Shown: positions 1 to 8,825, numbered from the stretch's first letter. The stretch is 64,000 nt of DNA from CAWAND01 sp963797485 (GCA_963797485.1 CAWCPF010000003.1:1302001-1366000); one strand, 5' to 3'. The notes: a model not told the origin generated them from the sequence alone. Program-made: numbers and translations.

Positions 1-177
1 GCGGACTACGAGAAGCGAGGCAGTCTCGGGATGATCAATCTTCGCGAACGGGCGGAGATGGTCAACGGTATCCTGAAACTGGAATCAACGCCCGGCCACG
101 GCACACGTGTGCGCGTCACCATCCCGCTCAGCGTCGAAGCCGCCGAGCGGCTTCACCGGGCAGGCTTCGCCGCCTAG
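1..177 (+). CDS. Sensor histidine kinase, C-terminal end only (partial)
   Basis: The window starts inside this gene; 58 codons and a TAG stop remain. The fragment carries the end of a GHKL (HATPase_c) ATP-binding domain: a glycine-rich GSLGMINLRERAEMVNG stretch, then LESTPGHGTRVRVTIPL. The 'G-L/M-x-N-L/M-R-E-R-A' pattern is typical of NarL-partnered two-component kinases (LiaS/DegS/NarX type), so a response regulator gene probably lies upstream. This part binds ATP for autophosphorylation; the sensor and dimerisation domains are outside the window. A strong intrinsic terminator follows at 211, so it is the last gene of its transcript. Confidence 0.85.
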   Translation, partial: ADYEKRGSLGMINLRERAEMVNGILKLESTPGHGTRVRVTIPLSVEAAERLHRAGFAA

Positions 178-210
178 CCGGTGCTTTGTAAGCCTGCAAC
201 CCGAATTTCG

Positions 211-238
211 AGCGCCCCTCACGGGGCGCTGAGTTTTT
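211..238 (+). terminator. Intrinsic terminator after the sensor kinase
   Basis: Perfect 8-bp stem (AGCGCCCC / GGGGCGCT, loop TCAC) followed by a run of five T at 234-238. It ends plus-strand transcription from the kinase. The same hairpin overlaps the last codons of rlmN on the other strand, so the two genes converge on it. Confidence 0.85.
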
Positions 239-1302
239 CTGTCGCCAGTTGGCCGCAACCTGCCTGGATGTCAATGCCGCGACGGACTCGGACGGTGCAC
301 GGGATGCCGCGCTCTTCCAGGATCTTGCGGAAGGTCTTCACGCTGTCCCCGGCTGTTGGCTGGCCAGCGTAGCCATGGGTCGGATTGAGAGGAATCAGGT
401 TGACATGACACAGCATGCCCCCGACCAGATTCGAGAGGGCGCGCGCCTGGTCAGGCTGGTCATTCACGCCCTGGATGAGGGCCCATTCGAAGGTCAGCCT
501 GCGACCTGAGGCGGTCGTATAGGCCTGGCAGACCTGCATGAGTGTCTCTAAGGGATATCGACGGGCGATTGGCAGAAGCTGCGAACGAAGGCTGTCGGTG
601 GCGGCGTGCAGGGACACGGCGAGATTGTAGGGGCGGGCCTCGCGAGTGAATTGTTCGATCTGGGGCACCAGACCCACGGTCGATACCGTGAAGCGGCGAG
701 CCCCGAAGTTGAAGCCTTCAGGGTCGTTGAGTCGATCCAAAGCTTCCATCGTGGCGTCGTAATTGTGGAAAGGCTCACCCATGCCCATTACAACCACATT
801 GGTTGAAATGGTCGTCCTTGTGTTTGAGCTTGCGTGCCAGGATCAGAACCTGTTCGATGATCTCGCCGGATGTCAAATTGCGCTGAAAACCCATCTGCCC
901 AGTGGCGCAGAATACGCACCCCATGCCGCAGCCTGCCTGGGTTGAGATGCACGCCGTCCGGCGGTCCCGATAGCGCATGAGCACGGCCTCGATCGATTGG
1001 CCATCGTGGGAGGTGAGGAGCGACTTCTCTGTCTCGCCGTCGGCCGACTGTTGCTGCGCGGTGAGCTCGAGCTGATGAAAGCTGAAAGCGTCGGCAAGCC
1101 TGAGCCGAAGTTCGCGGGGAAGCGTTGTCAATTCATCCGGCTGGGTGACCAGGTGCCCGTAGAGTCCGGTGAAGACCTGGTCCGCCCGATAACCGGGTTC
1201 GCCCCAATCCGCCAGGAGCTGCCGCAGTTCCTCCCGGCCTACATCGAAAATCGATCTTAACTCAGCCAGGGTACGCCTCCGAGAGCGCCGAGGACAGGGC
1301 AA
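219..1302 (-). CDS. rlmN: 23S rRNA/tRNA adenine-C2 methyltransferase RlmN (one frame shift)
   Basis: Radical-SAM enzyme that methylates C2 of A2503 in 23S rRNA and A37 of some tRNAs. The N-terminal part (775-1302) holds the radical-SAM cysteines in CGMGCVFCATGQMGF. The C-terminal part (219-797) starts at VVVMGMGEPFHNYD and ends in CTVRVRRGIDIQAGCGQL, which contains the second catalytic Cys. The two parts lie in different frames; the break is near 785-795, where TTCAACCAATGTGG carries one base too many, and the total span is 3n+1. No ATG gives a family-like start: the first Met lies inside the preceding HAD gene (40-nt overlap), so the true start may be a rare codon near 1260. Last gene of a minus-strand cluster with the HAD and DUF1028 genes. 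Confidence 0.9.
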
Positions 1303-2071
1303 TCAGATCGGGAAAGACCCACGTGGGCTGCGTCTGACTTTGTTCCAGGGCGGCTCTATCAGAAACCCCGGTGAGGACCAGACACGTGAGCATCCCGGCG
1401 GCCTGGCCACCGATGATATCCGTGTCAAGGCGGTCACCCAGGACCATGGTGGCCTCGGGCCGGCTGCCGACCATTTCCAGCGCCAGCTCGAAGTAGATCC
1501 GTTCCGGCTTTCCGACGACGATTGGGGCTTTATCCGTGGCGGTTTCGAGGAGCGAGAGCAGCGCTCCGTTGCCCGGAACCAGGCCGCGCTCGGTTGGAAA
1601 GGTGCGATCCGGGTTGGTTCCAACAAAGCATGCTCCGCCGCGGATGGCGAGCGTGGCTTCTGCGAGCTGGGCATAGGTCACGGATCGGTCGAGCCCCACG
1701 ACCACCGCCTGCGCCTCTTCTGCCTGGTCCGTCAGCGAGAAACCGGCTTGTTCCAAGGCGAATCGAATTCCGTCTTCCCCGATGACGAGCACCCGCTGGC
1801 CGTCCGGCATCAACCGCCTGAGATAACGCGCCGTGGCCAGCGCCGACGTCAGCACTTGCTCTTCGGACACGCGGACGCCCATGCCCGCCAGGCGCTCACA
1901 CACGGCCGCGGGACGGGCCGTCGAGTTGTTGCTGGCGAGGAGCCAGCCCATCTCGAGCCGGTCCAATACACTGAAGAAATCGTGCACCCCGGGGAGCTGC
2001 TTGTGGCCACGCCACAGGACTCCGTCGAGATCGATGATCAAGGACCGGACATCTGCCAGAGAAGCGGTCAC
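1262..2071 (-). CDS. HAD-IIA family sugar/nitrophenyl phosphatase (NagD-like)
   Basis: Haloacid-dehalogenase phosphatase of about 269 residues. Motif I is LIIDLDGVLWRG near residue 12 (nucleophile Asp and acid/base Asp), motif II is the NNSTAR region, and motif IV is VLGDRLDTDI. The capping domain between motifs II and IV fits the NagD/4-nitrophenylphosphatase group. The substrate cannot be told from sequence; this family handles small phosphomonoesters such as nucleotides or sugar phosphates in the cytoplasm. The GTG start overlaps the TGA of the upstream DUF1028 gene (GTGA), so the two are translationally coupled. Confidence 0.85.
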   Translation of the reverse strand: MTASLADVRSLIIDLDGVLWRGHKQLPGVHDFFSVLDRLEMGWLLASNNSTARPAAVCERLAGMGVRVSEEQVLTSALATARYLRRLMPDGQRVLVIGEDGIRFALEQAGFSLTDQAEEAQAVVVGLDRSVTYAQLAEATLAIRGGACFVGTNPDRTFPTERGLVPGNGALLSLLETATDKAPIVVGKPERIYFELALEMVGSRPEATMVLGDRLDTDIIGGQAAGMLTCLVLTGVSDRAALEQSQTQPTWVFPDLIALSSALSEAYPG

Positions 2072-2940
2072 GTCTGAAACTTCCGGGCCAGGAATTCGAG
2101 CACGGGCCGGTCGATGAGCCTGGATTCAAAGTCGGTGCGATCCTCGAAGTTCTCGTTGCCGATGAAATAAGTCAGAGCTCGCCGGGTGAGTTCATCCCAT
2201 TCGTCGTTTGCGGGGCCGGCCATCAGGCCCTGCCCGATCAGCAGGCGTTTGAGACCGACGAGCACCTCCCCTTTTATCTTGATCTTATCCTCGGCGGGAC
2301 TTACGCCAAAGTAGAGCCGATGCAGTTCGACGAGCCGAGCGAGTTTGGGAATGGGTTCTGGATCGTCATCGACCCGGTAGTCCAGCCACCGGTCGTTATA
2401 ACCGGAATAGCCGGCCTGGGCTTTGACGACGAAAACGGCAGCGCTCTGGCGCCCCCGCCGATCGCCCCCGGTCCGGTCGCCGGCCATCAGGGCGGCCAAC
2501 AGCCTGTCGGCCAGATCGCCCGCTCCGGTCTGATAGGCTTTGGCCATGGCCGGCACCACGCGTTCGTGGGCCAGGATGTTACCCTGCACCGCGAAATGGT
2601 GGCCAGCCTCGCCGCCTGCCCAGTCGAAGCAATCCTCGCCCGTGTGAGTGGCCGCGCCGCCGTGTGAGTCGACCAGACCCACCTGTCTCACGGCGGGCTG
2701 GTCGTCTTGTTTGAGCAGGTCCGCCAGGGCGTCCTCGGCGCTGGCGCCGGCGCGCATCAGAGCCAGCCCCCGCGGGCCGAAAGAGGTGTTGGCGTGCGCC
2801 TGGGTGGCGACGGCTCCGGCTCCCGCCTCGGCCCACGGAACAACCGCCCCGACGGCCGGGAATTTCGAGGCCACCGCCACCCCCCAGGCCTTCACCTCCG
2901 GGTCATAGGCGACAATCGAGAAGGTCGAGGGAACCAGCAC
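2068..2940 (-). CDS. DUF1028 protein with C-terminal peptidoglycan-binding-like domain
   Basis: Residues 1-210 match the DUF1028 (Ntn-hydrolase-like) fold, starting with TFSIVAYDPEVKAWGVAVASKFPAVG; the early Thr/Ser is the residue expected to become the nucleophile in such folds. Residues about 215-285 resemble the PF08823 putative peptidoglycan-binding domain often attached to DUF1028. No signal peptide is visible, so a cytoplasmic amidohydrolase-type role is more likely than a wall role, but the reaction is unknown. The GTG start at 2940 is supported by GGAG eight bases upstream. It sits 3' of clpX and 5' of the HAD gene on the same strand. Confidence 0.8.
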   Translation of the reverse strand: MLVPSTFSIVAYDPEVKAWGVAVASKFPAVGAVVPWAEAGAGAVATQAHANTSFGPRGLALMRAGASAEDALADLLKQDDQPAVRQVGLVDSHGGAATHTGEDCFDWAGGEAGHHFAVQGNILAHERVVPAMAKAYQTGAGDLADRLLAALMAGDRTGGDRRGRQSAAVFVVKAQAGYSGYNDRWLDYRVDDDPEPIPKLARLVELHRLYFGVSPAEDKIKIKGEVLVGLKRLLIGQGLMAGPANDEWDELTRRALTYFIGNENFEDRTDFESRLIDRPVLEFLARKFQT

Positions 2941-2964
2941 AGATTTTCTCCAACACAGAGAGAG

Positions 2965-4273
2965 TCAGGCGGCGTCCGGAAGGGGCTGATCCTGATCCAG
3001 GTCCAGATCCTGGCCATCGCGGTTGAGCAAGCTGGGCGGCGCCTTGCGGATAATGCAGTCGGCTTCCAGGGTGACACGGGCGATTTCAGGATGGGAGGGA
3101 ATCTCGTACATGATGTCGAGCAGCGTGTCCTCGATGATGGCGCGCAGGCCGCGCGCCCCGTGTCCTGCTTGATGGCCTGCTGGGCGGCCGCCTGGACCGC
3201 GTCCGTGAATTTCAGGTCGACATGATCCATTTCGAACAGCCGCTGGTATTGGCGCGTCAGCGCGTTGCGCGGCACGGTCAGGATGGCCAGCAGGCTTCGA
3301 TGCCCAGCGGGTGACCACCGCCGTGACGGGCAGCCGGCCGACCAGTTCGGGGATCATGCCGAAGCGCATCAGATCGTCGGGGATCATCAAGCGCAGCAGA
3401 GCGGTCTCTTCGTCTCTTTGCGTCCCGGCCGGCAAGGCGCGCGGGAATCCCATCCGGCCACTACGGCCACGCGCTGGGCGACGATCTCTTCCAGCCCATC
3501 GAAAGTGCCGCCGCAGATGAACAGGATGTGGGCGGTGTTGAGTTGGATGAACTCTGCTTGCGGGTGCTTGCGCCCGCCTTGCGGCGGGATGTGGGCGACC
3601 GTGCCCTCGATGATCTTGAGCAGGGCCTGCTGCACACCTTCGCCGGACACGTCGCGCGTAATGGACGGGTTGTCGCCGGTCTTGCGCGCGGTCTTGTCCA
3701 GTTCGTCGATATAGACAATGCCTTTTTCAGCCCGCGCGATGTTGAAATCGGCGGCTTGCAGCAGGCGCAGCAGAATATTCTCGACATCCTCTCCTACATA
3801 CCCGGCCTCGGTCAGGGCCGTGGCATCAGCAATGCAGAAGGGGACGTCGAGAGTTCTCGCCAGGGTTTGGGCCAGCAGGGTCTTGCCGCAGCCGGTGGGA
3901 CCGATGAGCAGGATGTTGCTCTTATCGAACTCGACTCGCCGCGGCCGGGGGTAGTGCCGATGCGCTTGTAGTGGTTGTAGACGGCCACGTCGACAGCACG
4001 CGCTTGGCGCGGTCTTGGCCGACCACGTATTCGTCCAGGCGGTTGAAAATCTGCTGCGGGGTAAGCGGCAGGGCGACCCGAAGCCGGCGGTCCGGCGCGG
4101 GTCGGCTCTGTCACCGTCGCCGATCAGGATGTCACGGCAGAGATCGACGCATTCGTTACAAATGTGGACGTCGCCGGGGCCGGAATCATCCGGCCTCTGG
4201 ACTTCGTCGTCCTGGCGGTTGCAGAAGGAACAACGACGGATCTTAGTTCGGCCGTCTGCTCGGCCGGTGCCAT
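2965..4273 (-). pseudogene. clpX: ATP-dependent protease ATPase subunit ClpX, broken by about seven frame shifts
   Basis: All ClpX landmarks are present in order but scattered over three frames: N-terminal C4 zinc finger (RRCSFC ... ICNECVDLC, about 4235-4140), LPLTPQQIFNRLDEYVVGQD (about 4070), AVYNHYKRI (about 3970), Walker A GPTGCGKT (about 3880-3902), Walker B VYIDELDK (about 3700-3725), GGTFDGLE (about 3500), DLMRFGMIPELVGRLPV (about 3330), and a C-terminal piece ending at 2965. Frame changes fall near 4245, 4100, 3990, 3950, 3455, 3310 and 3170. The net span is 3n+1, about 435 codons, the normal ClpX length, so nothing large is missing. ClpX unfolds substrates for ClpP, whose intact gene lies directly upstream (stop 4 bases before this ATG). 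As assembled it cannot be translated; an assembly problem is more likely than loss. Confidence 0.9.
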
Positions 4274-4276
4274 CGA

Positions 4277-4921
4277 TTAGGTCCCTTCTTTCTCTTTGGC
4301 CTTCTCTTCTGTTTTTTCTTCTCCGCCGGGTTGCAAGACACGGTCTACGAGGCCGTATTTCATGGCGCCTTCGCCGTCCATGTAGAAATCGCGCTCGGTG
4401 TCGCGTTCGATGGCTTCGAGCGTCTGGCCCGTGTGCTCGACCAGTATAGCATTGATTTTTTCACGAAGCCGGAGGATCTCTTTGGCCTGGATTTCGATGT
4501 CCGAAGCCTGTCCTTGCGCGCCGCCCAAAGGCTGGTGGATGTGAATGGTCGCATTCGGCAGGGAATAGCGCATGCCCTTGGTGCCGGCCGTCAGCAGCAC
4601 GGTCCCAAAAGAAGCGGTCATGCCCACGGCCACGGTCGAGATCGGCGCGCCGACCTGCTGCATCGTGTCATAGATGGCCAACCCGGCGTAGATTTGTCCA
4701 CCCGGGCAGTTGATGTACATGTTGATCTGTTCTTCGGGGCTTTCCTGGTCCAAGTAGAGCAGCTGGGCCACAGTCAGGTTCGAGACTTGATCGTTGATGG
4801 GCGACCCAAGGAACACGATTCGATTCCGCAGGAGCAGAGAGTAGATATCGTAGGCACGTTCACCGCGTCCGGTGTTCTCAATGACCATCGGAATGACGGA
4901 ATAGGGATCGTTGTCTGCCAT
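4277..4921 (-). CDS. clpP: ATP-dependent Clp protease proteolytic subunit ClpP
   Basis: Serine peptidase of the Clp degradation machine; forms a tetradecameric barrel and cuts proteins fed in by ClpX or ClpC. The triad is complete: Ser104 in VGMTASFGT, His129 in IHIHQPLGG and Asp178 in DTERDFYM, with the usual 25- and 49-residue spacing. The serine context is MTASFG instead of the common MAASMG, a conservative change. Length (214 aa) is normal; the tail is a Lys/Glu-rich stretch of about 15 residues. It lies between tig (11 nt upstream) and clpX, the classical order, and the frame is intact, unlike clpX. Confidence 0.96.
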   Translation of the reverse strand: MADNDPYSVIPMVIENTGRGERAYDIYSLLLRNRIVFLGSPINDQVSNLTVAQLLYLDQESPEEQINMYINCPGGQIYAGLAIYDTMQQVGAPISTVAVGMTASFGTVLLTAGTKGMRYSLPNATIHIHQPLGGAQGQASDIEIQAKEILRLREKINAILVEHTGQTLEAIERDTERDFYMDGEGAMKYGLVDRVLQPGGEEKTEEKAKEKEGT

Positions 4922-4931
4922 GGCTATGGGT

Positions 4932-6416
4932 TCACTCCTCGCTATGGGCCGGCTCGTCCGAAGCGACGGTTCCGGCCTCGGCAGTAGATGAGGCTACGGG
5001 TTCAGAATCTCCGGCATCCGCCCCGAGCGAATCAGGAGCAGCAGCCGCTTCCGCCGCCGGTGCGCCCTCGGGCTCCTGCGCCTCCCCGGCCACCGCAGCG
5101 CCATCGTTAAGCTCTGGGGCTTCACCTCGGGCAATGCTCACCAACCGCTCGATGGCCCGGTCGGTCAACAGGTCGAGCGTCAGGCTGCGCCGGGTAGACG
5201 GTGTGTTTAGGCGTTTGCGCAAATCCGCCGATCGACTTTCAAGCGGCGCCACGATGCGATCCAGGGCCGAGTCAATCTCGTTCTCCCCGACCTGCAGGTT
5301 TTCTAGATCGACAATCTTTCCGAGCACCAGCGCGCGCTGCAGCCGGTTTTCGGCCTGGGGCTTGAGTTCCTCTCGGACCTGCTCGATCGTTTTGCCTTCC
5401 ACCTTCAGATAGTCATCCAGGGTGAGCTTCTGGCGCTCCAGTTGATGCCCCAGGTCGTGGACCATGTCGTCGATCTCTTGCTCAAGCAGGACCGGCGGGT
5501 ACTGAATGGCGGCGCCCTCGACCGCCTTCTCGATCACCTGCTGAGCATACTCGGCGCGGGTTTGATCATTCTGCTGGTCCTGCAGCTGCTGTCGGACCTT
5601 GATCCGCAGATCGAGCAAGCTCTCAAACTCGCCCATGCCTTTGGCCAAGTCGTCCGTCCACTCGGGGACGATGCGGGATTTGACCTCCAGGCATTCCAAC
5701 TCAAAACGGGCGGGCTTGCCGCGGAGGTCTTCGGCCCGATAGTCGTCCGGAAAGGTGTATTCGATCGATTTCTTCTCGCCAGCCGGCAGGCCTAAGAGAT
5801 GGTCGGCGATGCCCGCGATGGGCCAATCCGTTTCCGAATCGACCAGCACCGAAACTCCCTTTTCGGACAGCAGCCGCTGCTTGTCGCCAGCCTGGGGATC
5901 AAGGAGCTGGCCATCTACATTGAGCACGATCACATCGCCCAGCGCCGCCGGCCGGTCGGCCGGCTCGATCAGCGCTTGCCCCAGGCGCAGGTCTTCCATG
6001 ACCTTGTCCACGGCTTCGTCGGTGACTTCCGGCTGTGGATAGTCGAGCCGAAGCTCGCGGTACGAGCCCAGGTCGACCTCGGGTGACAGGGGAATCTTGT
6101 AGCGCAAGACGAGCGGCTGGCGGCTGACGACTTCTTCGAGCGCGCCCGGGGCATATGGGTCAACTTCAGCTTCATCGAGTGCCCACTTGTAGGCGACTTG
6201 GCCGAGATCATCGAGCGCCTCGTCAAAAACCTGCTCCTCGCCGACCTTGAGCAAGACCACCGGATAGGGCGCTTTGCCGGGCCGGAAACCGGGAATCTTC
6301 ATACGGCGGCTGAGTTTGCGGGCCGCCGCCTGCATGGCTTCGTCGACGCGCTCGGAGGGCACCTCAACGGTCAGCTCGATCTCACGACCTGTCTGGTTCT
6401 TCGACGCGACTTTCAA
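4932..6416 (-). CDS. tig: Trigger factor, ribosome-associated chaperone / prolyl isomerase
   Basis: Binds the ribosomal exit tunnel and shields nascent chains. The N-terminal domain carries the ribosome-docking loop around IPGFRPGKAPYPVV; the central PPIase-like (FKBP) domain begins near GDVIVLNVDGQLL; the C-terminal helical chaperone domain follows, ending with an unusually long Ala/Glu/Pro-rich acidic tail of about 70 residues. The TTG start at 6416 is chosen because it yields LKVASKNQTGREIELTVEVP, which begins where trigger factors normally begin; a GTG nine codons upstream (6443) is the alternative. First gene of the tig-clpP-clpX set. Confidence 0.93.
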   Translation of the reverse strand: MKVASKNQTGREIELTVEVPSERVDEAMQAAARKLSRRMKIPGFRPGKAPYPVVLLKVGEEQVFDEALDDLGQVAYKWALDEAEVDPYAPGALEEVVSRQPLVLRYKIPLSPEVDLGSYRELRLDYPQPEVTDEAVDKVMEDLRLGQALIEPADRPAALGDVIVLNVDGQLLDPQAGDKQRLLSEKGVSVLVDSETDWPIAGIADHLLGLPAGEKKSIEYTFPDDYRAEDLRGKPARFELECLEVKSRIVPEWTDDLAKGMGEFESLLDLRIKVRQQLQDQQNDQTRAEYAQQVIEKAVEGAAIQYPPVLLEQEIDDMVHDLGHQLERQKLTLDDYLKVEGKTIEQVREELKPQAENRLQRALVLGKIVDLENLQVGENEIDSALDRIVAPLESRSADLRKRLNTPSTRRSLTLDLLTDRAIERLVSIARGEAPELNDGAAVAGEAQEPEGAPAAEAAAAPDSLGADAGDSEPVASSTAEAGTVASDEPAHSEE

Positions 6417-6510
6417 TGCCCTGCAACCTCTATTCTTCGTCACGCCGGGTGCTGGCAGGCAGACGTCTTTGAGTTGATTCGCACAGGGATTGGCAGAAAT
6501 CCGTGAGGGC

Positions 6511-6595
6511 TGGTGGGGAAGGAGGGACTTGAACCCTCACGCCTCGCGGCACGTGATCCTAAGTCACGCCTGTCTGCCAGTTCCAGCACTTCCCC
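6511..6595 (-). tRNA. tRNA-Leu (anticodon UAG)
   Basis: Reading the minus strand: 7-bp acceptor stem GGGGAAG/CTTCCCC, D-arm with GGCAGA, anticodon stem CGTGA/TCACG with loop CTTAGGA (anticodon TAG), a long class II variable arm (TGCCGCGAGGCGT), T-arm GAGGGTTCAAGTCCCTC, discriminator A and an encoded CCA. The long variable arm and anticodon identify a leucine tRNA reading CUA. It lies between the HAD-DinB gene and tig with its own good promoter. Confidence 0.97.
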
Positions 6596-6603
6596 GTCGG
6601 ACG

Positions 6604-6632
6604 ATTATATCTGCCGGCTGGGAGGCTGTAAA
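6604..6632 (-). promoter_or_regulatory. Promoter of tRNA-Leu
   Basis: On the minus strand: -35 TTTACA (6632-6627), 17-nt spacer, -10 TATAAT (6609-6604). The -10 ends 8 nt before the mature tRNA 5' end, so transcription would start within one or two bases of it. It may also drive tig downstream. Confidence 0.75.
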
Positions 6633-6641
6633 GGTAAGGCG

Positions 6642-7829
6642 TCAGCTGGAGGCTATGCAGGCGCGCAGCTGGCCAAGGTGGACCAGATCGTGGTCGCCGG
6701 CCACGCTGAATACTTCGGTCAGAGACGTTGGTCCGAACAGCGCATGCCGGGCCGTCCGGGCCCAACCGGCATCATCCAAGGCCGCCAGTCGTCCCACATT
6801 TACCAGACGCGCCTGGGTGAAGGCCCGCAGGGCTTGACCGGGTTCCTGATCCCGATAACGGCGCGTGCCGGCCCACTCATCCGCATCCGCCGCCGAGAGG
6901 AATGGATCGGCCTTGCCGAGAATCAACCCCAGCCGCACCCGGTTGACCTCGATTTCGACATCCCTCAAGTGGCACACAATTTCAAGCGGGGACCATTCCG
7001 ACGGTCCAGGCTTGCGATGCCACTGCTCCGCCGTTAGACCCGAGACCATCCCCAGTAGGGCGGCCAGGTAGCCGCGCTGGCGCGACAGCACTTGAAGCGG
7101 CGTTGCAGGACCCGTCAAGTCTGCTTCGTCCAAACTCTTGGCTTGGTCCAACCAGGCCGCGGCTTCGGCCAGTGAGCCGCCAGGGATTGAACCGTTTGGT
7201 TGGTCGGTTATATGGAACACTTGCATGCCGAGGATCCGGGCGGGGGCCAGGTCGTCCTCGTAACTATCACCGATCATGGCGGCTTCGGCACAAGGGCGGC
7301 CTAGACGGCCCAGGATTTCGGCGTAGTATTCGGGCCGAGGTTTGGCAGAATGCCAGTCCTCGATGGCAGTGATCAGGGCAAAGTCATCGGCATCGGCGGC
7401 GACGCCGGACCAACCTAGCCGCTGAGTGATAGCGGAGAGCGGCAGCAGGGGGTTGGTGGCCAGCACGAATTCGAAATCCGTCCTCAACACACGTTCTATG
7501 AACCCAGCTGCGCCTGCTTTGGGCTGCGTCAAGGAGCGCAGCTTGGGGAACTCTTGGGCATAGAAGGCATCCAGGCGTGGGCGCAGAACCGTCTCGTCCA
7601 GTCCGACCCGGGGGTAGAAACTCCGCCAAAAACCGTCAAAAGAGTTCTAAGTCGGATCCAGGTTGGCGTTCATGGCCTGGACGCCTTCAAAAAGGCCTCG
7701 GATGACTTTTTCGCCGGGGGCTAGATCCGATAGGTAGCTCGCAAGACGGTCGAAATACACCGGGAGAAACTGGGGCATATGGCTGTCGATAAGTGTGTCA
7801 TCGAGGTCAACCAGCAGCGACTTGATCAA
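6642..7829 (-). CDS. HAD-type hydrolase fused to a DinB-like domain, interrupted by an in-frame amber codon
   Basis: Residues 1-60 give HAD motif I (LLVDLDDTLIDSH); after a TAG at 7647-7649 the same frame continues without break as NSFDGFWRSFYPRVG, the HAD core (VLATNPLLPL, then KPRPEYYAEIL, then MIGDSYEDDLAPA), and from about residue 225 a DinB-like four-helix domain (LLGMVSGLTAEQW ... HDLVHLGQL). Frame and homology run straight through the stop, so this is a point change (Leu/Gln/Trp-type codon to TAG, or a base-call error), not a shift. The HAD part should be a phosphatase; the DinB part belongs to a metal-binding superfamily. The combination suggests a two-domain housekeeping enzyme of unknown substrate. 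Start ATG overlaps the stop of the upstream Cys-rich gene by 4 nt. Confidence 0.75.
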
Positions 7830-8167
7830 GGAGACTCCGGGCCGACTTCAAACGTGGGGAGTTGAAAGTGGCATTGGCTGCAGCCGACTTGGGGCTCAGC
7901 GACTGGCTCGAGTGTCAACGTACACATGGCCGACACGTCAACCCGCTTTCGAAGCCCGAGCAAACCGCTGGCTACTCGCGCTTCGAGCACCAGGTGCGGG
8001 CAAGCATTGGCCATCAGGATGCGCGGCACCGAGCAGCCGGCACACAAATTGGGTGTCCAGCGGCCGCCGCGCGGCGTGCGCTCGATCAGCCTGCATTCCT
8101 GCAGGCTACGACCGCGATGAAAATCCTCGTAATAGAAGGGGCATTCAGCCCCGGCGGGAGTACGCAT
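7826..8167 (-). CDS. Small cysteine-rich protein of unknown function
   Basis: 113 residues with nine cysteines, spaced as C(PFYYE) ... ECRLIERT ... LCAGCSVPRI ... NACPHLVLEARV ... MCTLTL ... GCSQCHF. The pairs CAGC and CSQC look like metal- or FeS-binding knuckles. No signal peptide or membrane segment. It sits between efp and the HAD-DinB gene with short overlaps, so it is probably cotranscribed with efp. I do not recognise a characterised family; a zinc- or cluster-binding cytoplasmic protein is the cautious reading. Confidence 0.65.
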   Translation of the reverse strand: MRTPAGAECPFYYEDFHRGRSLQECRLIERTPRGGRWTPNLCAGCSVPRILMANACPHLVLEARVASGLLGLRKRVDVSAMCTLTLEPVAEPQVGCSQCHFQLPTFEVGPESP

Positions 8168-8179
8168 TGGGCAGGCCGT

Positions 8180-8737
8180 TCAAGCCCACGTCAGATACTC
8201 GCCGGTGCGCGTGTCAACCCGGATCTTGTCACCCGCTTCGACAAACAAAGGTACCTGCACTTTCAACCCCGTCTCGGTCTTGACCATCTTGGTGGCACCC
8301 GTGGCGGTGTCGCCTTTGACGGCGCGTTCGGCTTCGACGACTTCGAGATCGACGGCTGTGGGCAGCTCCACGTCCAGCGGTTCGCTGCCGAAGAAGGTCA
8401 ACTTGACCTCCATACTTTCTTTGAGATACTCGACCGCGTCACCGAGGGTGGAGCCATCCAGCACGGGCTGTTCATAGGTCTCGGTGTCCATGAAGTGGAA
8501 CAAATCACCGTCCCGATACAAGAATTGGGCGACGCGATAGTCGAGCCGGACATCCTGGACCCGGTCCCCTGAAATGAAGGTCTTTTCCAACACGGTGCCC
8601 GAGCGCAGATTCCGGACCTTGGTGCGAATGGTGGCTTTCCCGCGGCCCGGTTTGTTGTGCGAGTACTCCAGGACCTTGAAGAGCTCGCCATCCAGGTCGA
8701 AAGTCACACCGCTTCGTAGATCATTGACGTCGATCAA
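8180..8737 (-). CDS. efp: Translation elongation factor P
   Basis: Relieves ribosome stalling at consecutive prolines. 185 residues with the three EF-P beta-barrel domains; domain I has HNKPGRGKATIR. The tip residue that is lysine (K34) in E. coli is arginine here (R32 in KPGRGKA), so the EpmA lysylation route does not apply; arginine at this place is rhamnosylated by EarP in some proteobacteria, but whether it is modified here is unknown. No epm or earP gene is in the window. A clean promoter lies at 8775-8804, and the gene heads a minus-strand transcript with the Cys-rich and HAD-DinB genes. Confidence 0.96.
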   Translation of the reverse strand: MIDVNDLRSGVTFDLDGELFKVLEYSHNKPGRGKATIRTKVRNLRSGTVLEKTFISGDRVQDVRLDYRVAQFLYRDGDLFHFMDTETYEQPVLDGSTLGDAVEYLKESMEVKLTFFGSEPLDVELPTAVDLEVVEAERAVKGDTATGATKMVKTETGLKVQVPLFVEAGDKIRVDTRTGEYLTWA

Positions 8738-8774
8738 GAGGCTCCATCCTTCGGGGGCGCGTCACAACAGGCGA

Positions 8775-8804
8775 ATTATAAGGGCCCGGTCTTCGGGCCG
8801 TCAA
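8775..8804 (-). promoter_or_regulatory. Promoter of efp with an inverted repeat in the spacer
   Basis: Minus strand: -35 TTGACG (8804-8799), 18-nt spacer, -10 TATAAT (8780-8775). The spacer is filled by an inverted repeat, GGCCCG-N5-CGGGCC (8783-8799), which could be an operator or the hairpin of a dinG terminator. Confidence 0.7.
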
Positions 8805-8825
8805 CGGGAAGGCGAGCTGGGCGGG

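Noticed and set aside
7647..7649. Amber codon as evidence for a recoded genetic code
   Set aside because: Several genes in the window end with TAG at the correct place, for example the kinase at 175-177 and rpo-independent genes such as sufB, so TAG is a normal stop.
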